In this document: positions 44,301 through 50,900 of the stretch, piece after piece | How positions within the stretch are numbered: the stretch's first letter is position 1 | How the letters are laid out: each line of letters opens with the position of its first letter | Source of the DNA: Candidatus Omnitrophota bacterium | GTDB taxonomy: Bacteria > Hinthialibacterota > Hinthialibacteria > Hinthialibacterales > Hinthialibacteraceae | Direction: 5' to 3' | Assembly: GCA_040755155.1 (NCBI GenBank) | Contig: JBFMBP010000037.1 | Location: 1 to 64,000 of the forward strand | DNA: 64,000 nucleotides | The notes under the pieces: generated by a model | The model's database searches: none | Told to the model about the DNA's origin: nothing | The model's input: the letters and a program-made list of their open reading frames with translations, nothing else | Position numbers and translations under genes: made by a program

Positions 44301-44936
44301 CGCGGTTTCCGCGTGGAACTGGGAGAAATCGAATCGGCGCTCATCGCCCATCCCGCCGTCCGAGATGCCGCCGTCATCGCGCAGGACGAGGAAGAGGGCG
44401 CTCGATTAATCGCTTATTATATCCCCGCCAATCAAAAGACGCCCGAACCCAGCGAGTTGCGCCGCCATCTTTTAGAACGATTGCCGGACTACATGGCGCC
44501 GTCTTTCTATATGCCTTTAAAAGCTTTCCCGCTGACAGCCAATGGCAAACTCGACCGCATAGCGCTGCCCCAGCCGCAAACCATCCGCAATTCGTCAACC
44601 ATATATATTGCGCCCCGCAGCGAAATGGAAAAAACCATCGCATCGATCGTTCAAGAAACATTGAAAACCGATAAAGTAGGAATCCACGATAATTTCTTCG
44701 ATCTGGGAGCGCATTCTCTCTTGATCGTTAAAATCCATCGTAAATTATGCAAAATATTGAACCGCGAATTTCCTGTTGTCATGCTCTTTAAACATTCCAA
44801 CATCAGCGCCCTCTCCGGCTATCTCCTTCAAGAGTCAACAAAGGAAACATCGGAGGCGTTGCAGGAAATTCAATACCGCGCCGCCAAACGAAAAAATGCT
44901 CGTTATCGGCGCAAATCAATGAACGCCAATGAATGA
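29358..44936 (+). CDS. Four-module NRPS: C-C-A(Thr)-T-C-A(Ile/Val-like)-T-C-A-nMT-T-C-A(Thr)-T
   Basis: A 5192-residue synthetase. C1 (47-480, HHIVFDRWS at 179) is directly followed by C2 (508-940, HHIAVDKKT at 641) with no A or T between them. A1 (964-1460) has code D-F-W-N-I-G-M-V-H-K, the threonine code; T1 Ser1510. C3 (HHIVFDGWS at 1701). A2 has D-A-F-F-L-G-V-T-F-K, resembling Ile/Val codes; T2 Ser2564. C4 (HH at 2755). A3 (3080-4010) has D-I-W-E-M-T-A-D-D-K, which I cannot assign, and is interrupted by an N-methyltransferase with ALEIGCGTGL at 3617 and NEMTRFRYD; T3 Ser4058. C5 (HH at 4244). A4 again has the threonine code. T4 reads LGAHS (Ser5120), with Ala in place of the second Gly, as often seen where a T domain hands over to a KS. 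The stop overlaps the next start by 8 bases. Codes were read by eye against GrsA. Confidence 0.94.
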   Translation: MNKFAKRIANLSPEQQKLLIRKLQEKRLPQAAESGKEIVPQTREGNLPVSFAQQRLWFLDQLEGGGAHYNEFGCYVIQGKINIDALKQSLSAIAARHEILRTVFPSSNGAPTQAIHPAASIDLPIEDLRTIPSSEQNAEIQRQAREERRRPFDLARGPLWRVKLLWVGDESYILFIAVHHIVFDRWSAGIFSRELLACYEAFSQNLAPSLPSLSIQYADFTVWQRQNMQGELLESHLNYWKQILTDAPLPLVLPCDKPRPLKQTFDGCNVRFHCSSILTKKIKSLCQQSGTTLFMTAAAAYALLLSRYSGQEDIVIGAAIANRSCRELESLIGFFVNTLPLRLSLNGVRTFSELLARVKKMALEAFDHQDLPFDKLVEELQPQRDASRSAIFQAMLIFQNAPESDVKPHGMKWSQIEFDDEPVRTDLDLYLWEEDEHLCGSFRYNIDLFENETIIRMKERFQRLLENAAEHPGAELDDLLFDNAGEPLGLPLIAQSADSGVNRRRKQAPLSYHQQRIWFIDHFETGNVYASHPIYHNIPLLLHFDGIVDGEALEQSLKDIILRHAVLRIRLHEDNERTVQAADSCDFKLTTIRLDNASIADANSLALRESQEAFDLNQEIPIRAAWLRMSDEESLLVVTAHHIAVDKKTLRLIAEELSEIYNARLAKRDLSLPRAAIDYLDYAQWQSQFAAKDFEPFLFYWKWQLRRKIQALELPMQRPRPAVHTYTPARCFFTVHPKLHQRIEALATKERSSAYAATLTAFLVLLHRYANQDEITVGVNYSCRNSEIAHAAGPFDNLLPLRNDLGGNPSFQSLLRQTTKILHQALAFGEMPFDKLVLELKPENNMSRTALFDVLFQFDEENLPVLYIGGATAQIVETNLGWGKYDFNLFIYKENEGYSGIITFNSDYYDNGFIEQIARHYQAILEAAASDPAQKIDDIILLDEAEHRQQLEVWNAAQASYPKDKTLHGLFEEQAARTPDRIAIVEGNQAWTYRELDASANRLAHYLRKFGVGTDDLVALCLNRSQDAVAAMLAVLKAGGAYFPLDPAHPQERLRFMLQDAGAQFLITTQSLSDVITDTISHRILLDADSEKIAAQSSTPPANLTQPHHLAYCIYTSGSTGKPKGVLLEHRNIVRLMKNDKFLFNFNADDVWALFHSYCFDFSVWEMYGALLYGGKLVIVPKETAQDPALFLDLLVRERVTILNQTPSAFYHLAQEALERGCPDLALRCVIFGGEALHPIQLKKWREAYPAVNLVNMYGITETTVHVTYKEITEKEIAADESNIGVPIPTTTAYVMDSRQRLLPVGVPGELCVGGEGVGRGYLRRDDLSREKFIANPYKPQERLYRSGDLAKWLPNGELVYHGRIDDQVQIRGFRVELGEIRSQLLQHPAVSEAEIATRKDRFESLELIAYIVPSAAIAAADLRQHLARALPDYMIPSVFVTLKAMPLTSNGKVDRRALPEPQASSIGGEEAFSIPKTPTQEILATIWAEVLRMDRVGLHDNFFDLGGHSLLATQVVSRLRRAFAIELPVIRLFDSPTIAQLSEHIAAARLSHSLQTPPLQPCAKMESLPLSFSQERLRFLDQLEGRRDVYNITAALRIEGPLDADIMLRCINEIVRRHEILRTAFPNINGRPSQVIAASLDLPLPIIDLRHKPKEERAAEVQRIINEEAQHTFDLTKVPLLWLVLLQVDFHEFIIVMTAHHIVFDGWSAGVFIKEFSVFYRSFLEGVPAAPPPLSIQYADYTLWQRQWLAGVALQQLTDYWRKRLRGAPALLELPCDRPRPAVKTFQGRTLYFSIDSDLTQKLKSLSRHSGATLFMTLLSGYGVLLHRYSHQDDIVIGTPVANRNRQELEPLIGFFVNTLALRLDFAGNPSFSDLLEQTRRAALDAYDHQDIPFEQLVEALHPERNLSHTPIFQAALALQNAPLEKLELPGLRFEPLLVDNETAKFDLSLLMEEADGGLNAVLEYSADLFDESTMIRFAGHFKTILQAVADNPQQRLSDIPLLTNDEQLQLIEWNKTKSAYPRDVSIHRLFEEQAALRPDAIAVEYGKDKIAYRELNARSNQLAQRLIVEGVVPGTMVVLFAERSLEMIVGMLGILKAGGVYVPLDTAYPQERLEFMAKDCQAPILLTQSCLQNCLPQHQGTILRLDADWDNISKENGENLSVDVSGEHPAYVIYTSGSTGEPKGIVIPHRAVNRLVVNSDYIRLETVDAVAQASNASFDAATFEIWGALLNGARLVIVERDIALSPREFAACLQQHEITTLFLTTALFNQIAREASDAFRGLNHLLFGGEAVDPQWARRILANGAPRRLLHVYGPTENTTFSSWHLIKQVPEDAVTIPIGGPIANTQIYVLDRYLQTVPVGVPGELCLCGDGLALGYLNRPDLTAEKFIPNPFQNDPDSRLYKTGDLVRRLPDGAIEFLGRTDYQVKIRGFRVELGEIESALDGHPAVQESVVLYRDERLAAYLVFGPDAAIPIKEIIRYLERRLPEYMIPSFFTAMDAFPLNENGKIDRRQLPEPERIASDDAYAPPRTPTEEILAGIWAKILRLDSIGIYDNFFALGGHSLLATQTVSRIREAFAVELPLRHLFQSPTIAGLAEYIEMARREGQSQPPPIEPIPKDNNPALSFAQERLWFLDQLEPGNPFYNVSIALRLTGPLRIDALEKGLNEIVRRHESLRTFFKSISGKPVQIIAPSIKISLPLIDLTSSPESQRMNEAHRLIAEEARLPFDLSQSPLLRASLLRLHDEDHILRLTMHHIVSDGWSLGILIQELAPLYTANRQGDNIKLAEPPIQYADFAAWQRHWLSGERLEKQIRYWKEKLAGAPPSLELPADRPHPPAQTFQGGSVKFEIGANGAKQLRSLSQQSEATLFMTLLSAFAVLLYRYSGQEDIVIGSPIANRTRGEIESLIGFFVNTLALRIELPGNPTFNELLQQVRQSALDAYAHQDLPFEKLVDELQVERDLSLNPIFQVMFALQNAPMPMLELPELNISLVETKRVTALFDLVLDMWETDDSLTGVLEYNSDIFDESTIQRLAGHFQILLAALAANPDLRLNDAPLLALEEEKQLLSMGNGPRITYPIHKTIHELFEEQAQKGPQRIAAVHNSATITYAELNAKANRIAHRLRRLGLRRNEFAAILDQRGIDFLASMLGVLKAGGAFLPIDPGYPQDRVNYMASNSSSRFLITRSSIFNIFSLNENDDLQHILRLDEDNLETEPITNPNCINDSGDRAYMLYTSGSTGLPKGAIVRHNGAVNHIFAEFDLLQFHRDSAFLQSAPSSSDISVWQFLAPSLIGGRTIIADFETVCDAARLFQTIRSQRITLIELVPVVMKALLDYVRALPPDERSLPQLEWAMATGETVPVSLANDWLECYPHIKLVNAYGPTEAADDICQFVIDKPLPPDRRGVPIGNPISNLTLYVLDRHMKLTPIGVPGEICVSGVGVGEGYWNDEAKTRAVFVPNPYADEGRGETLYRTGDIGFWPADGALECLGRVDDQIKLRGFRIELGEIEGALRQHPAVGEAAVILREDAPGDKRLAAYIVPNAASAPAQQYMLELQGEQIDLWQNLHDDSYTQSLTHGDETFNVIGWDSNYDGAPLPEADMREYVDFTVQRILTLNPRRALEIGCGTGLIMFPLLPHCQSYRGTDLSQTAIERLRPLQSSPDWQRKIKGLSAAILERRKADDFSGIEPGFYDIALLPSVIQYFPSVDYLLDVLEGLIGILQPCGSIFLGDVRSLPLLKTFYASVQFFKADDSLASAELAERIRRQMAIEQEMAVDPAFFYALQHRFSQISHVDILPKRGFHHNEMTRFRYDVVIRLGQEAEDILSTDWRNWTQKSLSIAEIRSIMEDERPESFGLRSIANRRVWEENQILHWLAAKDFYASVGEMRSALRRLQPAGLEPEELWNLEKDLPYYVDIRMAQSAMDGRFDALFTRRRDGQKRLRLSFVDRSEAKPWNQYANNPLHEKLARKLTPLLREFLKDKTPHYMVPSDFVFLRNMPLTPAGKIDRQALPRPDSSQRLAVGEYRAPITCKEKILAEIWKEVLGIDQVGIDHNFFELGGHSLKATQIVSRIHRDLNVEISLRDIFNHPTIAELVEKIGGQTASAFQTIEKTPDAADYPLSHGQRRLWMLAQMDGGSAAYNMPAALLLEGAIDPKAMERAFAELTQRHESLRTVFVMVNDEPRQRILPAIDAHLRLIDLRVESFPEQKAREIALADAALRFDLEKGGLIRLSLLQLAKERHVLLFNMHHIISDDWSQGVLVRDFMTLNKEIHRGENPSLPPLRIQYRDYAQWQNRFLASEAGAIHRDYWHNKLAGEIPVLDLAADCPRPPVKTYNGRSHSYRLDSQQTQTIHSLIRRHNASLFMFLSAAVKTLLFRYTNQEEILIGFPTAGRNHPSLEDQIGFYINTLPLLDRLQGEMRFEDLLRQISRSVAEAIDHQSYPFDRLVDELNLSRDVSRSPMFDVIIVLQNAETQDFILDGVKIHPFIHEYETSKFDLAFTFEEKEGTIQADIVYNTDLFLPERIECMGRHLINLIDSLLTDPSLPIARLNLLDENERRHILCDFNSPQAAFPTPTLVAWFENQVEKTPDRIAVAFDSANGRREWTYRELNARANQLAHHLRRLGVERNTLIRVYLDRSPEMLAALLGVIKAGGAYVPFDAAHPAERLAYMLQDAQTPILITQNKLIDTLPNHHASVLRLDGDAEIIARENEDNPLRLNVSSDAAYVIYTSGSTGKPKGTVVSHANVSRLFTSTEDWFHFNENDVWTMFHSYAFDFSVWEMWGALLYGGRLVVIPQEIARSPKEFYQMLARENVTVLNQTPSAFRTLIQVEEETRVELSLRLVIFGGETLEMQSLKPWFQRHGDAKPQLVNMYGITETTVHVTYRPLTAADALNRASLIGRPLPDLRLYLFDAYQQPVPVGTPGEIYVGGAGVSQGYLRRPELAAERFISDPFGEAGERLYRSGDLGRYRFDGEIEYLGRIDRQIQIRGFRVELGEIESALIAHPAVRDAAVIAQDEEEGARLIAYYIPANQKTPEPSELRRHLLERLPDYMAPSFYMPLKAFPLTANGKLDRIALPQPQTIRNSSTIYIAPRSEMEKTIASIVQETLKTDKVGIHDNFFDLGAHSLLIVKIHRKLCKILNREFPVVMLFKHSNISALSGYLLQESTKETSEALQEIQYRAAKRKNARYRRKSMNANE
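43060..44370 (+). repeat. A-domain copy 1 of a duplicated Thr module
   Basis: This segment (A4 of the four-module NRPS) is closely similar at DNA and protein level to 54310-55620. Long identical stretches include the YAFDFSVWEMWGALLYGG block, KPQL.NMYGITETTVHVTY and the LGRYRFDGEIEYLGRID block. The preceding C domains are also similar. It reads as a recent module duplication or gene conversion. Confidence 0.7.
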
Positions 44937-47900
44937 GAATAAACCTGACCATCAATCAAACCGCATCGCCGTCATCGGCATGGCCGGACGCTTTCCCGGC
45001 GCCGCCAACGTCGAACAATTTTGGCGCAATCTCTGCAACGGCGTCGAAAGCATTACATTCTTCTCCCGCGAACAATTGGCTGCCGCCGGAGTCGGCGAGC
45101 CGCTGCTGAACGACCCCGATTACGTCCGCGCCAACGGCGTATTGGACGGCGTCGAACTCTTCGACGCGGATTTCTTCGGCATGACTCCTCGCGAGGCGGA
45201 ACTCACCGATCCGCAGCATCGCCTTTTCCTGGAATGCGCTTGGGAAGCGATGGAAAACAGCGGTTGCGATTCGGAATCTTATAAAGGCCGCATCGCCGTC
45301 TTCGCGGGCGCCGGAATGAGCACCTATCTGCTGAATAATTTGATTCCCCATCCCGATATCCTCCAAAATTCCGGCAATCTAAATCTTATTATCGGCAATA
45401 ATAAAGATTACGTCCCCACGCGCGTTTCCTACAAACTGAATCTGACCGGCCCCAGCGTCAACGTCAATACCGCCTGCTCCAGCTCGCTGGCGGCTGTTCA
45501 TTTAGCTTGCCAAAGCCTTCTCGACTATCAATGCGACGCGGCGCTGGCGGGAGGCGTGGGCATACAAATTCCTCAAGAACAAGGATACCTTCATCATGAG
45601 GGGTCCATCTCTTCTCCCGACGGCCATTGCCGCGCTTTCGACGCCCAGGCGCAAGGAACCGTCAGCGGCAACGGCGTCGCGATCGTCGTTTTGAAAAGGT
45701 TGGAAGATGCGATCGAGGAAGGCGATTGCATCCGCGCCGTCATCCTCGGCTCCGCTATGAACAACGACGGCGCGGCCAAAGCGGGCTATACGGCGCCCAG
45801 CGTGGACGGCCAAGCCCAAGTCATCGCGGAAGCCCTCGCGATGGCGGATATCCATCCAGAATCTATAGGGTATATCGAAACTCATGGAACCGGGACGCCC
45901 CTTGGCGATCCCATCGAAATCGAAGCGCTGACGCATGCGTTTCGCGCCAGCACGCAAAAAAAAGGATTCTGCGCCATCGGTTCCGTGAAAACCAACGTAG
46001 GCCATTTGGACGAAGCGGCGGGCGCGGCGGGATTGATTAAAACCATCTTGTCATTAGAAAACAAAATCATTCCGCCCAGCCTCCATTTCCAGCAGCCGAA
46101 TCCGCATATCGACTTCGCCAACAGCCCCTTCTTTGTCAATGCGAAATTGTCAACATGGGATTCGAACGCCTCTCCCCGTCGCGCTGGCGTAAGTTCCTTC
46201 GGCATTGGCGGAACGAACATTCATGTTGTTTTGGAAGAAGCTCCGCCAGCGCCGCCTGCGGGAAAATCCCGCCCCTATCAAATCCTTTCCTTATCGGCTA
46301 AAACTGAAACAGCCTTAGAGGCTGTTGCAGATCGTCTTTCCTATTGCCTTAAACTAGATCCTTATATCGATATTGCCGACGCCGCCTATACGCTGCATAC
46401 TGGCCGAAGATGCTTCAAATATCGCCGCTTCGTTCTTTGCTCGAATGCTCAAGACGCTATCCAATCCTTACAATCGCGCGATTCTGTTTTCATGTTTTCA
46501 GGACATTGCGAAAAACAAAATCGTCCTATTGTCTTTATGTTTCCCGGCCAAGGTTCCCAATATGTTAATATGGGACGCGAACTTTATAATGACGAGCCTG
46601 TCTTTCGCGAGCATATCGACCGTTGCGCCGAAATCCTTCATCCTATTCTTGGTCTCGATATACGGAACATACTTTTTCCATCCGCCCATGATTTCTCAAT
46701 CGCTAATGCGCAAATGCAACATACTTCTCTAGCTCAGCCAATATTGCTTTCTGTGGAAACAGCTTTGGCAACGCTATGGATGAGTTGGGGCGTCCGCCCT
46801 CAAGCAGCGATTGGGCATAGCCTTGGAGAATACGCCGCCGCCTGGCTTTCGGGCGTATTTAATCTTGAAGAGATTTTACTATTGGTTGCGGAGCGAGGCC
46901 GATTGATGGGCGGCCTGCCCCCTGGATCAATGCTCGCCGTCCCACTATCGGAAATCGAATTGCAGCCTTATTTAAACGACGATCTCTCCATCGCCGCCAT
47001 TAATGCTCCAACCCATTGCGTTGTTTCCGGTACTATAGAATCGATCCAAACATTGGAAGAGTCATTGCGTCATCAGCATATTGAAGCCCGCCGCCTTCAA
47101 AATTCCCATGCATTTCATTCGAAGATGATGGATCCAATCGCCGATTCTTTTTATCGCTTCCTGAATAAGTATCCATTTAAACATCCGCAAATACCCTTTC
47201 TTTCCAATCTAACGGGAGAATGGATATCTCCCAATGAGGCAATGAACCCCGATTATTGGATCAAACAGTTAAGACATCCCGTACTCTTCTCCAAAGGAAT
47301 ATCCGAATTGCTAAAAAAATGGGACGCCATTTTTTTGGAAACGGGTCCAAGCCGCGTCCTTGCATCCTTTGTTATTCGTCATAATAACAACAATCCGGAA
47401 TTGCCTATTTTTACATCCTTAAGACATCATCTCGACAATGAACATGATAGCTTTTTTATAGCAAAAACTATGGGTAAATTATGGCTTTCGGGAGTTCCTA
47501 TTTCTTGGCCTAAATATTATTCTCAAGAAAAAAGACGCATATTGCCCCTTTTTACGTATCCTTTCCATAAGCGAAGATGTTGGGTGGATAAACCTATTCT
47601 CACATTTACAATCGATTATTCTCATAAAATTAACGATATCTCCAATTGGTTCTATATTCCTACTTGGAATAGAATGCCCTTTTTGAAGTCCAATCGATTA
47701 ACTCAACGCTATCGCTGGCTGATTTTCTCCGACGAATTGGGGTTGGGATCGGAAATGAAGAAAAGATTAATTGCCGAAGATCAAGATATTATTATGGTTT
47801 CTATCGGCCATGATTTCGATCGCATCGATGACGATACTTTCATTCTTTCTCCCGATAATCCAGATCATCTTCATTCCTTGTTTTCTTTGCTATTTTCTCG

Positions 47901-50900
47901 CCATACGATACCGCACAATGTAATTTATACGTGGAATATTTCGCCTATTTTTAACGAAGCAACGCCTCTTAACCGTTTAAAAGAAGCATTAAATCTTTCG
48001 TTTTATAGTCTATTGCATCTTGTTCACACGTTGGACTCGCATCAATTTTCCAATCCTTTACGCCTATTCTTTTTAACGAATAATATGCAGAATGTCTCTG
48101 GAGATGATGTATTCTATCCGGAAAAATCTGTTTCGACGGGACCGATACGAGTTATTCCAAAAGAATATCCGAATATATTTTGCCAAAACATCGATATCAT
48201 TTTACCTGATAATTTTTCTTGGGATCAAAGTAAAATCGCTGATGATTTAATATCTGAATTTTCGCATCCTTTTTCCGAACCAATTCTTGCTTATCGCGGC
48301 TGCTCTTTTTGGCGTCCTTCTTACGATCCAATACAATTGAATAAATCCGATTCCGTTCCTTCTGTATTGCGTCCAGGCGGCGTATACCTTGTTACCGGCG
48401 GATTAGGTTCGATGGGATTGGCTTTTTCCCGCTATTTAGCGCAATCGGTTCAAGCAAAACTGATTCTACTCCATCGAACTCCTTTCCCTTCCAAAGAGAT
48501 TTGGGATAGCATCCTATCTTCAAACGGCGAACATGCCGATTTTCATCTCGATAATTATCTTGAATGCTTCGATCGTTTTCTCGCAACGAATCTCGAGAAA
48601 TCGCTTATTCATGGAATAGGTCATTATGGCGCCTTAGAAAATAAATTAAACGATCTCTGCGCCTCGTATTTTTATTACTATCTTTTATCGATGGGCGTCA
48701 ATCTATCATGCGACTCTAATTATTCTTTATCTTTTCTTTCCGGACGATTATCGATTTTACCGAAATTCAAAAAATATTTACAATATATTCTTCATTGCCT
48801 AGAAGAGGATCTCTTTATCGAGTCGGTTCATGGCGCTGTTCGCTGCCTTTCGAAGAAGCCGCCTCAGCAACCATTGATTCTTCGCCAAAAGATTGATGAG
48901 GAATTTCCTCAATTTCTCGGACTTACGAAATTATTGGATCATTGCGCCAAACACTATGCAAAAGCCTTGAGCGGCTCCATTGAAGCGATCGAGGTATTAT
49001 ATCCAGGTGGAACTTCTTCGTTCCTGGATGAATGTGGAAAAGATACTATTGAACATTCATTCGATCGGTCGTGCATGTCGTCTTTATGCGATATTCTATC
49101 CATGTTAGCCCATCAGCAAGGCGGCAAACCATTGCGTATTTTGGAATTCGGCGCAGGAAGCGGCGTATTGACCTTCAACCTTATCCCCTTGTTGAAAAAC
49201 TTTACTATCGAATATTATTTCACTGATATTAGCCAATCTTTTTTGCTTAACGCCCAAAAAGAAGCTGCTGTTCATAATCTTAATCATATTCATTTTTCTT
49301 TATTGGATATAACGAAGGATATCTTGAATCAAGGCTTTATAGAAAACAGTTTCGATCTTGTTATAGGATATAATGTCATTCATGCTACTCATTCGATTCG
49401 CGATTCGGCCAGAAATCTTAATCGTCTTTTAAAGAACAATGGTTTGCTGGTTATTATCGAGTCTGTAAAATCATATCGTTGGATCAACATGATATGGGGC
49501 TTAGCGGAAGGATGGTGGTATTTTAACGATAAAGATTTGCGAACCGTTACTCCATTGCTTTCCCTCGATCAATGGGAAAACGCTCTACGCATGGACGAAT
49601 TCAGCTCGGTCGCCGCTTTTCCGCGGGATAAAGAGCAAAGAAATACTGTCGACGCAGGTCTTATTGCCGCTCAAAAAAAATCTTTTCCCTTTTCTTTATA
49701 CAGCGCAAATCAAAAGGATTCCTTTTGCGCTAAAATACTTAAACTGAAGGAAATCGAAAAACTCGGTTCGGAAGTCTTCTTGGCCAATGCGGATGTTTCT
49801 GATGAACATTCTATGCGCGATGTTTTTTCGCTAATTGACCAACGTTTCGGCGCTTTGCATGGAGTTATTCATACGGCGGGCGTATTGGGGCAAGGTTTGA
49901 TTTGCAACAAAACTATCGATGAGGCCGAACGAGTATTCGCCGCTAAGTTGTTTGGAACTCAAATATTGCATAATCTTATTAAAGATAGAAAATTAGATTT
50001 TTTTCTTTTATGCTCTTCGTATAGTTCTATCTCGCCTATCGCCGGCCAAATCGATTATTGCTCCGCAAACGCCTTTCTCGATGCATTCGCCGCTTATCAT
50101 GCTTCTCAAAATGGAATTAAAACTATTTCTATTGATTGGGGCTTCTGGCAGGAGTTGGGCATGATCGAGCAGGCGAATATGCCAGAAGAAGAAAAGCAGC
50201 GCATTTTGAATGAAATACGTCAATATGGATTAAAGGACGCTGGCGTCGAATCCTTGCATCGCATTCTATCGTATTTTTCTTCCTATCAAATCATTGCGTC
50301 GCCATCAGACATGCGGCGCTCCGACCACGTGTCGCCTTTAAATCATTTTATTTGTCAAGAAGAAGAAAATCGAAAAAATATTTCTGAAACCCATGATCCA
50401 TCCGCCTCCATTCATTCAATATTCCATCCTCTATTCTACAAAGTAACAACGGACAACGCTGCGATTATATTCGCATCGAAATTTAATGCGTATACGCATT
50501 GGATATTGCATGAACATAAAGTATACGATCGCTTCGTTTTACCTGGAACGGCTTATCTTGAATTGGCTTTTGCCGCTTTTTCTTTAGAGACAAGGAATAC
50601 CTCGGCCGAATTCCGCGAAATATACTTTTTCACGCCTCTTATTTTTGATAATGACATAGAAATTGAAATTCGAACCATCTTAAAAAAGCGCGATGACTAC
50701 TTCGAAATTTATATCGTAAGCCTTTGCGGCGACAATCGATGGATCGAACATTGCCGCGGCGAGATTCATTTTCTTAATGAACCTCCCTATATTACCGATT
50801 ATCAGTCTATTCTATACGCTTGCGCAGCGCGAGATAACCTTTTTGAAAAAAATCGACATGATTCGGACAAAGCTGCTTTTGAAGAGCGATTTTCCCATTT

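Noticed and set aside
48370-50270. Frameshift or assembly chimera as the cause of the broken ketoreductase
   Set aside because: The frame is open from end to end, and both KR halves and the inserted SAM motif are intact. The break falls in a loop that is variable in other KRs, so a nested domain is the better reading.
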